A DNA stretch of 45,512 nucleotides from positions 241,893-287,404 of the forward strand of contig PJRA01000051.1 of NCBI GenBank assembly GCA_016987375.1, written 5' to 3'. The notes beneath the pieces are model-generated. The model did not search any database, had not been told where the DNA came from, and saw only the letters and a program-made list of their open reading frames with translations. This document shows positions 11,081 to 23,797 of the stretch, in pieces. Within the stretch, counting starts at the first letter, position 1; every line of letters begins with the position of its first letter. Source of the DNA: Brachionus koreanus (taxonomy: Eukaryota; Rotifera; Eurotatoria; Ploima; Brachionidae). Made by a program: the position numbers and the translations under genes.

Positions 11081-12147
11081 AATTGCTCTCCACTTTTAGT
11101 TTATTTTCCATCAATTAATAATTTTAAGCTACTTCCATACTTTTTTTGTTAAAGTCGTTTCAAAAAATAAAAATTAAAATTAACATAAAAAAATTTAATA
11201 ATTAATTTTTCTTCTATTTCTATATAGATTTATTAATTAAGCACGTTTAGTACATAATTATTTATTTATTTTTTTTTGAAAATAAATTACTCACATTTAC
11301 ATGTACATATAGAATTATTTTTTCTTCTCAACTTATTCATGCAAACATTCACATTTTTGTGCATTCAATAACGATGTGTGTTTGCAATTTTTTTTTCTAT
11401 ATTTGATGCTAGTTTTGTCTTATGTTTTTAAAAAACAGTTTTATTATATTTTATTTAAAAAAAAATTTTTTTAATTTTTTTACTCTGATGAAAATGTTCT
11501 GAATGAAAAGAAATTTTTTTTTTATCTTATCTTGGAGACATGAGCTATTACCAAAAGTCTGGTTAAAATCTTTATTGATTACCCTAGTGATTTAATTTGA
11601 AAAATTATATTTTTACAATGTTTTTTTCTTTTTAGATTCTATTATTCTGATTATGAAATCCCCAAACAATTAATTTTATCCCGACTCAATCGAGTTTATT
11701 TAAATTCATTTACAGAACTTATCTAAAACATGCTTTGTTAATTAAATTTGTCTAAACTATTAATTTGAACGAGATTTTATAATACTAAAATAAAAAATTT
11801 GCCAATGTTTAATATTAGATCAAAAAGATTAAAAAGATTAACCTTTATTAGCAGATTTTTACTTCTATTATCGAATAATTCCTTCATTAAGATATTGTTC
11901 AAACTAGAAAAAATAAAATAAAATAAACACTTTTATTGAAACGAGTAATTTAAGTAGTTTTATTTGAATAAGAAGAAAAAAAATTGTTAATTAATTTAAT
12001 AAATCTATTATTAATACGGCTAATAAATAAAAATAAAGATATATCTATAAGGTACATTTAAAACATTAATTTTTTTTTTTAAGTTTATATTACATATTTA
12101 AGATTTAGTTAAACATTAAATAATAACTCGTTGACAATAAGAATCTA
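11081..12147. other. Intergenic, RSBN1-like to calcium sensor
   Basis: 1.07 kb of AT-rich DNA that should contain the RSBN1 promoter on the left and the 3' UTR of the calcium-sensor gene on the right. I see no coding frame, RNA gene, TIR or tandem repeat beyond poly-A/T runs. Confidence 0.55.
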
Positions 12148-13368
12148 TTAGCATGCATTTGGTGCTAATAAATGTCTAAGTATTTCGTCATTTAAACAAC
12201 CATCTATAAACTCTTCAGGACTGAGACTACCATCATTGTTCTTATCCAGTTTGCTCATTATCTTTATAACTCGTTTGGGTGGTGAATTTTCACCTTTGCG
12301 GTTCTCTTCACCCAGCAAATCATAAATAGCTTCTATTATTTTTTCCATTTCTTTTTTGTCGATGCGTCCATTCTTATCAATATCGTACATATTAAAGGCC
12401 ATTCGAAGCTTATCTTTTATGTCTCCTTGAGAGGTAACTGATATTGCTATTAGAAATTCGACGAAATCTATTTCACCACTGCCATCTGTATCAAACGTTT
12501 TAAATACATGTCTAAAAATAAAATTTAAAGAAAAAAAAATCAATAAAGCTATTGAAAAATATTACAATTAATAATAAAATTATTTGACTAGTTTTCTTTT
12601 ATGAATTGAATGGTACTATGGAAACTAATATCTTAGAAAATAAATTTTTTTCATCTTTCTTTATATCTAAGTATCTAGAATTTTCATTTCTTTTATTTTT
12701 ATTAATTATCATATTTACAATAAAGATCTTAATTCCAAAATGTATTTCGACAATTAAAAGGAAAAATATTAATAATAATAGCTTATTTAAATAACTTTTT
12801 AATGAGAACAATTATTCAAAGTGATTTATTGCCTCGATTGTTGTTAATCTTTCGATAAGTAATGCTTCAAAAGCAGGTTTAATTAAAAAGAAATAAAACA
12901 AATAACTAGTCAAAAATAATTCAACAAATAATAAATAAATAAAACAAATTAATCAATTAATTGATAAAATAAATTTTCTTCGTAACATAACTGCATTAAT
13001 TTAGAATAGAAAATGGTTGATTATTTACTATTTGATTATTATTAAAATAAAAAAAATAACACATACCCACAAAATTTGTCTGCTTTGCCATGGGGATAAA
13101 ACTGTTTGTAAACGTCTATAAATTTCTTCTTGTCCAATTTTCCCTTAGGACAATCTTTCTAGAACAAAAAATAATAAGAAAAAAAAATTAACAAAATGAA
13201 AAAAAAAAATTGAAAATTAAGTACAATAAATCCAGCATGCCATTCTTCAATTTGTTTCCGATTAAAATGAGTATTTCTGAGCAAAAGTAGAATTTCTTCT
13301 TCTGTTAGCTCCGCAGGATTAGACTTTTTTGTGTGCGATGTAGTTTCTTTTGATTTTTTAGCTCCCAT
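12148..13368 (-). CDS. Neuronal calcium sensor (hippocalcin/neurocalcin/visinin-like family)
   Basis: Three exons on the minus strand: 13368-13225, 13158-13067 and 12511-12148 (TAA), 199 residues. The start MGAKKSKE gives Gly2 plus basic residues, the classic N-myristoylation site of this family. EF-hand 1 is degenerate with the Cys-Pro pair (KDCPKGKL), as in all NCS proteins. EF2 (DTDGSGEIDFVEF), EF3 (DIDKNGRIDKKEM) and EF4 (DKNNDGSLSPEEF) keep the Asp/Asn, Gly and Glu ligands and should bind calcium. Family members switch membrane attachment through a calcium-myristoyl mechanism and regulate receptors and cyclases in neurons or sensory cells. The C terminus LLAPNAC and the extended charged N terminus keep me from choosing among hippocalcin, neurocalcin and visinin-like subfamilies. 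The middle intron is 66 nt and the last one 555 nt. Confidence 0.93.
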
Positions 13369-14182
13369 TTTATTTTCTTTTTCTATGTAATTTTTTTTCT
13401 TAATCTAAAACTTGAAGCAATAAATTTAAAAACCATAGTAATCAAGCTTTTAAATATCGAGCTTTAGCACAAGTTACCTTGTTCTCTTTTTCTAGCTAAA
13501 GCTTTTGCATAATTTTTTCAAAAAAATAAAAAAAGTATTATCATCATCATCATTTACATAAATTGCCAATATCCAGATTGTCTCAAACTATAAATCAAAA
13601 ACTTATGCCATTTTTCTATACTAATTAACAGACTTTAACAAATAGAAAATAAATTACCTTAAAGTTGATTGATCTTATTAGATTAATACACAAAATAATA
13701 AAAAAAAAAATTATTTTTTATATATTTAATAAAAATAATACAAATAGTAGTAAACAAAAAAAAATTCTACTCAAAAAAGAAGAAATAGTTCTCTGGAGAC
13801 CAGATTAGATTGCATTGAATAAGATCAAATTTGTAGAAGAGATAATTCTCAATTTCATCTATTTGTTTGACATTAATTAAAATGAAATTGGATATATGTG
13901 CGCCCAATTTATGTTTCTACTATTATTGATCGTAATGCGACACTTTTGTCAGTCTTTAAGCAAAAATATCATGCTTGATAAGATAGGATAGGATTTTTTC
14001 TTGCAAAATTTGAATTGCTAATTATTGACTATTTTATATTTTTCTTTAATTTTTTTATTAATTGATTAGTTTCTAAATGAAGTAATTATAAATATATGAA
14101 AAATAAAAATAAATAAAAAAAAAACTTATTAAATGTTATTCTAGCATTAAATTTATTCAGCCAGATTAGAACTAAATAAAAA
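13369..14182. other. Intergenic upstream of the calcium sensor
   Basis: 814 nt. It contains the promoter side of the calcium-sensor gene and, to the right, the 3' UTR of the small minus-strand gene that stops at 14183. A short ATC run is at 13542-13553. Nothing else is recognised. Confidence 0.5.
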
Positions 14183-14605
14183 TTAAAATTCTTTTTTGTA
14201 TTCACTAATTGTCTCTTTGGCTATGCTAGAACCGGGATAATTCGGATACAAAATTTGTGTACGCTTTTTCCTATAATCTTTTTTATCTGGTGTGGAAAAA
14301 TTAGTCCTATAGTCCGACTCATAAGTAGGCTTTAGGACAGCATGCTTATCGTTGTAAATTACGCTTGTTATGCCAGTCTTGTATGCGGACAAATCCGATG
14401 CAGCCAAACATGTCGTGTAATTTTCTCCTAAATTTTTAACAAGATTCACTTCATTCGTATCAGTTTTATATCTTTGTTTGCTAAGCATGTAATTATCTTT
14501 ATATTCACTGATCGCTTAAAATTTTCAAATACAATTAACCAATCTTAAAATTTATCTATCAAAATAACTACTTTTAAATCCATTATTTGTGCCTGCGGAA
14601 TTCAT
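14183..14605 (-). CDS. Unrecognised 121-residue protein with repeated SEYK-type motif (possible axonemal protein)
   Basis: Two exons on the minus strand: 14605-14572 (starting MNSAGTNNGFK) and 14514-14183, joined across a 57-nt intron with GTAGTT and TTTAAG sites. The second exon alone also contains an ATG-initiated frame of 101 residues at 14488. I prefer the spliced model because it keeps the frame open and adds another copy of the motif that recurs in the protein: ISEYKDNY, ESDYRTNF and ISEYKKEF. The protein is hydrophilic and Tyr/Lys/Thr-rich, with no signal peptide or membrane segment. Short Tyr-rich repeats of this kind are seen in microtubule inner proteins and SAXO-like axonemal proteins. 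I infer a possible ciliary role from that resemblance only and do not recognise an orthologue. Confidence 0.6.
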
Positions 14606-17154
14606 TTCTAGTTTAAAAGAAATAATTCTCAATTAGTCTCAATTTTTTTTCGACACACAATTTATTTTAAACTGTTTCCATCACTACTTTAGCTAATTAT
14701 AAAAAAGAATGAAACATTTAACATTTTATTTTCATTCAATTGTTTAATATATTTAATTGTTTATATTTTTTTTATTAATTATAAATACACCTTAAATTAA
14801 AAATGAATTTTTTTTCTTTAAAAAAAATCTTATTCTACTAAATAAAATATTTTCTCTGTCTGAACCAAAGTATTTATATTAATGAAGCTTATAATTGATG
14901 ATGACTTGTGTTGTTAAAACAGGAAAACGAATTTTAACTTTGACTGTTAAACTTGTTGTGTTTGCTTATATTTTTTTAAATAATGAAAGCCATATCTAGC
15001 CATAAAATTTAAAAAAAAAAAGAAAGAAAGAAAAAAAATTAAGTTTAAACGAATTTAGATGAGCGTTATTCTTTATAATTGATTTATAGAAGAATCTAAT
15101 TAATAAATTTCATAATAAATTTCGCTTTGATTTAGAAGCAGTTGTAGTTTCTTTACGAACAAAACAAACCAAAAATTCAAATGTAACAAGAAAAGAACAT
15201 GTATTTGAAAAAAAAAATAAACTTTTAGCCAAAATATTTTTGCTATATATCATATTTTTCAAATTAAATCTTTTCCATTTAGTAAATATATTGTATATAA
15301 AATAAAATAAAATAAAAATAGATTTTTTCTCTTTTCTTAATAAATTGAATTTCTTATGAAAACACAAAATTGAATGAATCATGGTTTGTTTTTTAAATTT
15401 TTTTCTCTTTTATTACCTGTTCCTTAGTAAAGATATTTTAATGTATTTTAAATTTAAATCATCACGTTCATTTCAAGGTAAAGATTATGTTTTCATTTTA
15501 GATTTAGATTCATGAGAAAACAATGCTTCAAATTTGAAAAAAAATAAAGTTTTTGAGTCAAGCATCATCATCTCTTGATTGCATAATTAATTTGATATTC
15601 AAAGAATTTATTCTATGCAAATATGAAATGCTTTGAAATTAATGCTTAACATTTTATATATTGATAAAAGTAAAATTAAAAAAAAAAAAACTTGATCTGA
15701 TTACATCTTTCTTATTAGAAGTATAAATCTATTTTTATATAAAAATATGAATTTTATCATTTTTCGAAATATTTGAAATGTATATTTTATCTTGATTTGT
15801 TTATAAAATAAATCTTTTATTATGTTTTTTCTTTTTTGTTTTAGCTTACTTTTAGATTCCTAAAATGGATCAATGAGAAAAAAAATTAATTTTTTTTTAT
15901 TTTTTTTTAACTGCATTAGAAATAAATTTGAATTTTTCATTTAAAATAAACAATTAGATCAATTTAGTTTTATTTTGTTAAAATAAGTTGTAAAATATTT
16001 GAATAATCAAATTCAGAACTAATAGTAATTTTTCTTTATTTATTTTAAATTATTTAGAATAGAAAAAAATTTAAATTACTAAAATAAATATTCATTCAAA
16101 ATAGAGGAAAATGCATGAATCTAGATTCTATACAATATGACTTCGTGATTGACTTTTTAATTTTTTTTAAATGATTCGGAGTTATTTTAAAACAAAATAT
16201 ATGTTTTTGTTATTGTCTTGGCAATTTCTAATATTTGAGTGCTTAATTAAAAATTAATTATTCAATTGTTTGATAAGATAGAAATAAAAAATTTATGAAA
16301 AATAATTATTTTTAGAGATGTGTTGCTTTAACAATTTATATCTATATACTAATGTTTTATTATTTTGAAAAAATAAAAAAATTTTAGAATTTATTACTGA
16401 TTCTTACTTAATTTTACGTAAAAAAACGCAATTTTTAGTTGAATTTAGTACATTTTTTTAATGAAATTTTATTGCATCAAAGAATTTTAAATAAAAAAAA
16501 AAAGGTAAAAATCAAACGTTTTCAAAAAGAATTAAAGCTTTCAGGCCAAAAATGTTATTATATCCTGAATTTTTCTAATCAATAAATTTTTCAATTAAAA
16601 TAAACTTGTTTTTTTTTAACCTCTGAGTGTTTATTTGACATTTTACATTTGTCGAACTTCTCTGGAACTCATAAATTTAATTAACAATTTCCGAATAATT
16701 ATTGCAACCAGATTTTCTTAATATTAAGCAATTCATCTCATGCCAAAGCGTCTCAATTGGATTTAAGCCTGATGATCTAGGCGGTGCTGTAATTGCAGTT
16801 AAGATTTGATTTAAATTTAAGCTTTTCAATTAAAAAAAATTTTTAAGCAAACCAAGATATCATTTTTAAATTAAGCGAAAAATTTCAAAGCTTAAAAGTG
16901 TCAAAAATGAAAAAAAATAAATATTTAAAATTGTTAATTTTATTTTTTGTTTAATAATTAAAATAATCATTAACTAATAATAATGTATTAAAAATAGAAT
17001 ATAAATATTACATTTTGGATAAATAACTATTATACACAAGTCACCAATCAATAGATAAAATTTCTAAATTAAAAAACACAAATAAAAAGAAATACAAAAA
17101 AAAAAAAGTAAAATTAATATTTAAATGTCTAGATTCTCATATTTATTTTTGTAA
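14606..17154. other. Intergenic, small protein to latrophilin
   Basis: 2.5 kb of AT-rich, gene-free DNA except for a Tc1/mariner transposase relic near 16625-16810, listed separately. A 90-codon minus-strand frame at 15110-15382 is Phe/Ile/Lys-rich in a way expected of random AT-rich sequence, so I do not call it. Confidence 0.55.
16625..16840 (-). pseudogene. Tc1/mariner transposase C-terminal relic
   Basis: Read on the minus strand, 16811 down to 16625 gives LNQILTAITAPPRSSG followed by LNPIETLWHEMN, then a stretch interrupted by a TAA before IYEFQ and VKCQIN. This is the hallmark P-P-x-S-P-D-L-N-P-I-E-x-L-W block of Tc1/mariner DDE transposases, with the last catalytic Glu in NPIE present and the preceding SPD changed to SSG. 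Frames break upstream (a TAA before L-K-S near 16830) and in the C-terminal part, and no ORF spans it, so it is a decayed fragment. No terminal inverted repeats were found by eye. Confidence 0.8.
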
Positions 17155-20100
17155 TTAATTTTTTAGATTTTTTTGAAGCAATTTTTTAGCTTTTACATTT
17201 TGCTCTTGAGACAAAAGTTTAGAATGACAATGTTCGTTTGTCAATGAACTTGACGTGGACGAACTTTGAGAAACACTCGAACCAATAGAAGAATTTGGCA
17301 GTCTATTATTAATCACCTTTAAATAAGATAACTTATCAGTTTCTAGTTTAGCAGCATGAGATCTCAAATAGACAAGATCATTGTCTAATTCATCATAATT
17401 ATTAACATAGTCATCTTCATCGGCCATAAGACCATTGTCCATGTAATACTGTGTGTCTGTATTGAATTCAGTATCTAAAGCTGAATAGTTATGATTCTCT
17501 GGAGTTAAGTACTGATTTTCGTCATAATTGGCTGTTCGTCTAGCATTTGATTTAAACGTGCTTAGTTGCTGTACGTTTGGAAGAGGTGGCGGAATAGGTG
17601 GAGGTTGTGACTGTGCCATTGACGTATTAATTAAAATCACTGGTGATATATAGCTAGTTTGTGTTGGATTATTTGAGTTAATTGTGCTTGATGACATAAG
17701 CGATGATGTACGCTTCATATAGGGCAACGACGAAAGCATGCGTATGTTTTGTTTGGGTAGGGCAACTAGTGTACTATTATTTAATGCAATTATTTGACTG
17801 TGGTGTTGTTGTTGTTGTTGACTTAGACGTTGATTCAATGGTTGGTTTTCATCTAAATTTTGCAAAAGTCTATTCTTGGCTGTTGATGAATATTGAGGAG
17901 TGATCAAATAATTGGTTGTTTGTTTTTTAGAACTTTGATCTGATGAATAGGTTGCCGACGAAGAGGATGATGACGATGTCGACGTGGGAAAACAGCAACA
18001 AGGATAGGAACAAGAGCACAACGTATACAAACAATAGTCGAAAAAGCGTTTTTTTTGAGTTTTGTTTCGCATCGAATGCTTGTTAGCAGAGAATGAATTT
18101 GATGTTGCATTATTGGAAAATATTTGACGTCTATCGTGGCTGAATAAGCCGATAAATAGACGAGCTTTTTGCTTGCGAATAAGCTTGAATAATTCATCTC
18201 GAACACTTTTAGATATCAAACAATTGAATATGAAAATAATTGTGCCTTGAGATGTGTTAATTATGGTAAACAAATAGGAAAATATTAATGTGGCCTCATT
18301 GTCGATTATGAAATATCCCAATATCCATGGTAGACCAAGAAGTGTCGATATCAAACACCAAAAACTTAACAATGACCTTTTAAATGAGATTATTTTAGTT
18401 TAAATAAACAAACAAAGCAATTGTTATCTATTATTGTTACTTGTAAAATTTCTCTTGTTTTTTGTTTGAATTTAGTCTTGATTGTTTCATGCCCATTGAA
18501 TTTTTCATTGAGTAGAAAACAACTGCCAAAATGCCAAAGTTTGCCAACAATATAAAGCTAATGGGCACAATGAATGTCAAATTGAAATTTTTGTAGTTAG
18601 ATATCCAACAGCTTTAGAACAATTTAAAAATTAGCACATATATTTATGTATATAGGAAAAAAAGAAGATTTAAGTGAGTTTAATTTTTCAACTTACTGCT
18701 CTTGGGTGCCATATCCATTTGATTGCAAAAAATAAATGTCTACAAATTTGCTTAATAGAACAATTAAAAATGGTGTTCCGTATGCAATCAAACAAAATTT
18801 TCTAATAGGAGACTTTTCCAAAATGAATATTCGCACCAACATCAAATACAATTGAACTCCTTCAAGTAGCATCCAAAAAAAAGAACACAAAAACATGTAA
18901 TGAGACAAGAGAGCAATTGTTGAGCACAATTTGCCAAAGCCCAATTGTTGAATTAGAATGCCTGTGAGAAACAATAGAAGAGATGACAGCAGACTAATGC
19001 ATAGATGAGTTGTAATTGTGGTCAAGTCTTTGGTAGACGAATTGTCACGATTGCGTCTTATTATTTTTATATATCGAAAAGCCAACAAAGTAAATATTAT
19101 ACAAATGCATGAGATTATTGACAAAACAATAGTCAGTGTGCTCAGTATTAATTTGTGATGAACAGCTTGATCTTTTTGTACATCGTATATATCCATTAAT
19201 ATGGTAAAATGGGTCAAATGATTGCATCTACACATTGTGTGTGTTTCATTAGTTGATTCCATTTCACATCCATCTGTGTCCCAGTCTCCTTCGAACTCAC
19301 TTGAGAAAAAAAATATATATATAGAATAAAAATAAAAGTTAAATAAATTATTTTTTTTCTTTTCAGTCAAATTTAGTGGCATAAATGATACTTAACGTAG
19401 CAAGAGTACTTAGCCATAAAATACAGTAAAACAAATTCATAACTCAATTTAATAGCTAATTAGATTAATTGTTTTTTTTTTTTTTATTTTTTCTTTTAAA
19501 AATTCATAATTTTAATTCATTTTAAAATTTCAAAGTACTAAGTTTAAAAAATTAATAAAATTTTTTTATTCTTACTTTGTGTCATATTTCCAATATGAAC
19601 ATATAGGTTTGTATGCAAATTTTTGTTCGTTTTTATTAAATAAATGTTTGAATAGTAAACGAACTGGCCGATACTTGAGTTGATCCAAAATTTTTGCATC
19701 ATTTACTTTAAACGATATTATATTGGCATTTATGAATCTACTTTTGCTTGGTTTATAATTTAAAATTTTAACCGGAAACAGCTCGTTTATATTCTTATAG
19801 ATGACAAACAAAAATTTCTGATATTCATTTGGTTCCTCAATGCTCAAATACACTCGATCACCACTCTTTGTTTGTAAGTATTTGCTCATGGGCATTTCAA
19901 TTTCATTCCATAGACCTTTATTTCTCATTACTTCAGCAACCATGCTCTCACTTGAGACTCCAATTGAATCTTCTTCTTCATACAAAAGATTATCAACCAA
20001 ATCAACTAGCTTTGTTATTGATGTTGATTTGTCTTTTTGAGTTAAATTTTTCCAATCATCGCTTCTTACTAACAAATTGTCCACCGTCTCTACAACAACT

Positions 20101-22719
20101 GTTGATAATTTATCTTGGTCTTTTACTGTTGAATAAAAGTCCGATATGTTCTTCATAAAATTAACAAATGACATTATTGGCTCTGAGCCCAAATCTTTAT
20201 GAACACTAAGACCTTTGCTCAATTTTTTCATTATTTCAACAGGTTTTCTATTCGTAACCAACTAAAATGAAATGAAATTAATTTTTGTTTTGTTTTGTAG
20301 TGTTTTTTTTTTTATAATTATTATTTAATATTATTACTTCTTGATTAAGATTATTTAACCATTCTGATTTGAATAGTTTAAGACGACAAGTTGTATTTAC
20401 TTTGTACAAATTGCCATCTAACTCGCACTTGTACAAATGAGAACCATGTACTAGTTTTGGATCTTTGTCATAAAAAAAATCATCCTGAAAACTGCATGGA
20501 AATGAGATTAGCTTTCCAACTCCTATTTTTATCTCGTACAAATCGTTTTTGTATTTAAATTTAGACCAACATTTGGGAATTTCTTGTTTTGTTTGAGTTT
20601 TTGATAAAAGAGTAAATATATTAACAGGCTCTATTTTGGTGCTTGTAACACTAGCAGTAATGGGTGTGGTAGAAGTAGTCGTGGTTAATGTTTTGGTCGT
20701 GGTTGTGGTTGAGGACATTGTGCTCGTAATCGTACTTGTAGAAATAGTCGAAGGCACACTTTTTGATGATGTTGTGATTTTTGCTTTGTTTATCTTTGTT
20801 ACAACTGCTTGTTGAAACAATGATTTGCCTATTTAAGAAAATATTAAATAGAAAAAAAATATAGTTAGAAAAAAAAATTGCATCAAAAAAGCAGGGTTAA
20901 AAAAGAGCTTTTACTTTTATAGCAGCTATGTATAACTTCTAATACGTGCACCGAATCAGGGCATGGTACACCAAATGTCGAGCTATTGGCATAAAGAACA
21001 CATGATTCTTTTTGATTGCATCTAATTAAAGCAGTTATTATGGTGGGTTGGTAAAAAACAAAAAGAACAAAAAAACAAAAAGTATTTATTTTTTTTCCGT
21101 ATTCTTAAATTATTGAGGAGCTTTTAATGAGAACCCGTTTTTGAGAAATTTCTTAAATTAAAATCATGCATGTAAGCATTAGTCTAAAAAAGGTTATTAA
21201 CTAGAGCAGTTTATTATTTATTAATTTAATTTTTTAAAGTAAATTAACCTTGGCTTAGATAAACACATTTATAGTTGACCTCGAGAACTTTATCGATGCC
21301 AGGACAAGGATCTAGTCGGAACAAATTAGTTACGATTCTATGATTGCAGTTTGGTCTATTTTCGCATCTAAATAAAGTTCGAGTTCTCTTCAATTTTGGC
21401 TCACTAAATCAAATTAGTTTTAAAAAAAAAGCTTATACTTACAGTTTTTGAATAATTTGCATTGAATCGTTGGCCACACATCCCTTGGTAAATTTAAGAT
21501 GATTTTTGTTACATGGTGTGATGCTATAACGTCCATAATAAGCTCGTTCAATTTTTATCACTTGACCAGGCTTACAGTTCAACGCTAATTTATCATTTTC
21601 GCAAACCATACGATTAAAAATCTCATCTTTAAAAATTAAAATAATAGAGTATTGAATATTTTTAAAAAAAAAATTATTTTTTTATTTTTATTTTATTTTA
21701 AATTTTTGAGAAGAAAAATTTTTTTATCAGAGCAATTTAATAAAATTTTTATTTATTCAAGATGTTTAATTTGAAAATATAAAAAATTCTTAGCGTAATT
21801 TTTAATTTAAATAAAATTTGGATTTAAGTTGATTAAAAAAAATTGTTTTTATTTCAAGTATATTGAGAGCTGTTCTAAGTGCTTAACTTGATCAATATTG
21901 TCGAATAAACTCTTTATTTCTTTATATTTTGTATTATTTTAAAAAATCTCGATAAAAATTATTTTTTAAAATAAATTTTTTAAATTAAACCCTTTTTTAT
22001 GTATTTTCTCTTCTTTTTTTTTTGTTTATTTTTCAAACAAACAACATACAAATATTTTTTTGATCATCAAATAAATTTAAAATTCTTTTTGTTATCTGGC
22101 AAATTGATTTTGATTTTAATTAGAAAAAAATTAGTAGTTTCATTTCTTAAAGCATTGATGTTGATTGAAAATTGAAAAAAAATTAAATTAACAATAATCA
22201 AAAACACTTTGAAATCAAAATCAATAGTGAATATCTATTTTTTGTTTGTGTTGATTTAATCTCGATCGCCTTTTTTCTAAAATCTTTGTTTACAGCTATC
22301 TGATATTTTTAATCTGGCCTAAATAATTTAAAATAGAAAACAGGTCCCAAGGATAAAACAATCGAGATAAACCAACTTTTGTTTGATATCAATAATTTGT
22401 TAAATATTTTATTTTAAACATTTAAAAATCGGAAATTTTCAAAAATTTTGATTTTAATTTGAAAAAAAAAATAGCCTCAAAGTTTATTTGTTTAAATTAT
22501 TTTCTTCTAAGTCATACAGGTTTATATTTAATTTATTTAATCAAATTATTTGAAAATTGGAAAATTTTAAAAACATATTTATTGATCAAAAATAAAATTG
22601 AAAAAAAATAAAATTAACTTACTGTTTTCAAAATCCGCATTGGCATTTATGGCAGATACTAAAATTGACAAGCAAATTGCATATAGCATGTATTGACATG
22701 TGAGTATATAACATTTCAT
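17155..22719 (-). CDS. ADGRL: Latrophilin-like adhesion GPCR (RBL-HRM-GAIN-GPS-7TM)
   Basis: Minus-strand exons: 22719-22623, 21626-21443, then either 21367-21249 or 21021-20915, 20828-20338, 20261-19576, 19299-18697, 18611-18441 and 18376-17155 (TAA). With the first alternative the protein is 1190 residues. Domains in order: signal peptide (1-30); SUEL/rhamnose-binding lectin (about 40-130, with ERAYYGRY and the C-terminal PCP...LEV...C signature); Thr/Ser-rich linker (135-200); hormone-receptor domain (about 205-290, several Cys, SEWLNNL); GAIN domain (298-525); GPS with CSYWKY, EGDWDTDGC and CRCNHLTHF, so the HL/T autocleavage site is intact; seven membrane helices (about 570-820) with the TM3 FFWMLLEG motif and ECL2 CWISN; and a 370-residue tail with poly-Ser, poly-Gln and a Pro-rich SH3-type stretch. 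There is no olfactomedin domain, as in invertebrate latrophilins. Latrophilins bind teneurins and other ligands at cell contacts. Confidence 0.93.
20915..21021 (-). CDS. ADGRL: Alternative (mutually exclusive) exon of the latrophilin lectin domain, copy B
   Basis: 107 nt, acceptor phase 2, donor phase 1. It encodes 35 codons with CNQKESCVLYANSSTFG, then VPCPDS, LEVIHSC: the second half of a SUEL/RBL domain (consensus C..K..C......F...PCP....YLEV.Y.C). The acceptor context is TTAATTAG and the donor GTAAAA. The upstream exon (21443-21626, phase 2 out) and the downstream exon (20338-20828, phase 1 in) join to it in frame. See the companion copy at 21249-21367. The two are about as diverged from each other as distant lectin paralogues, but every framework Cys, the PCP and the LEV are kept. 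Confidence 0.8.
21249..21367 (-). CDS. ADGRL: Alternative (mutually exclusive) exon of the latrophilin lectin domain, copy A
   Basis: 119 nt, acceptor phase 2 (TTATTTAG), donor phase 1 (CAAG/GTTAAT). It encodes CENRPNCNHRIVTNLFR, then LDPCPGIDKVLEVNYKC and a short linker. It is the same half-domain as the exon at 20915-21021 with the same phases. Splicing A directly to B puts B in the wrong frame and runs into a TAG within the exon, so only one of the two can be used per productive transcript. Confidence 0.85.
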
Positions 22720-23529
22720 TTTGTTACTTATTCAAAACGAGTTTATTATTCAATTAAAATTAAATTTCATCTAAATAAAAAATGGTAAAATTAAAACTAA
22801 AAATGTATGATTAACACTGTTATCATAGAATGAATAGATTGATGAATAGGATGTGAATGTATTTATTAAATTAGCTTTTTTTTTAGTTAAAATTTTTTAT
22901 TTTATTTCTTATTTTCAATCTAATCCTAAAAACGAATAAAAAATATAAAATAAAAATCAATTTTTTAAAAAACAAACAATTTTAATATTATCCAGCTAAA
23001 TTGAATATGAAAAAATGATAATTTTTTTTTTTCTATTTTAAATTCACCTAAATTAGCGCTTGAGTGATCAATCATTTATGTTTATGTGAGAAGAGTGAAT
23101 GAGCGTTTGTGTAGAGTGTGCGAGGATGGATGAATGGATGGAGCCGAGCGGAATCATTTTGCGGTGTGAAGCATTTGTTTTATAAATAGACGAAAATTAG
23201 ATGGCTAAAGATAATAATGAATCAAAAAATGGCTAATCGATTTATATACATATTTATAATTGCGATAGATTTAGAAGAAAAGATATAGAAAGATAGGATA
23301 GGATAAGACACCGAAATTAAGAGGGCTCATACAAACACTTGAAATTTTCAATTATCTTTGAATATTTATTTAACTTTGAAAATAAAAGCTTTCTCATTTA
23401 TGTTGTATGGTGTTTTTATCTACTTTATTCATTCATTTATTTATTTATATTTAGATAAAAAAAATAAAATAAAATATGACTGTTTGAATGATGAAAAAAG
23501 GTGATCGAGCTACAGAAAAGGAAAGAAAG

Positions 23530-23536
23530 TGAGAGA

Positions 23537-23571
<35 letters not shown>
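23530..23571. repeat. (GA)n microsatellite
   Basis: About 20 GA dinucleotide units with two T interruptions, in the upstream region of the latrophilin gene. GA tracts often bind GAGA-type factors in animals; here that is only a possibility. Confidence 0.9.
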
Positions 23572-23573
<2 letters not shown>

Positions 23574-23797
23574 AGAGGATAAGGATATGGTCGTAAGTCA
23601 GATTCGATTTAAAGTTGCATAAGCGACTTAATCTAATAGCTCAACTTAATCCAATTAGATTGACCCAGTAAGCAAGAAATAAACTAAATAAAATAGAAAT
23701 GAATTTTAAACCTAAACGGATTAACCTTTAGTGTGTGGTTAGGTTGTAAATCACTGGGATTGCGCTGGACCGGTAATGTATTATTTGTAGCGCACTT

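Noticed and set aside
12599..12811. Overlapping open frames on both strands between calcium-sensor exons
   Set aside because: They lie inside the 555-nt intron 2 and encode only hydrophobic/Lys-rich low-complexity sequence.
15110..15382. 90-codon minus-strand frame
   Set aside because: Random AT-rich composition, no domain, no splice-linked neighbour.
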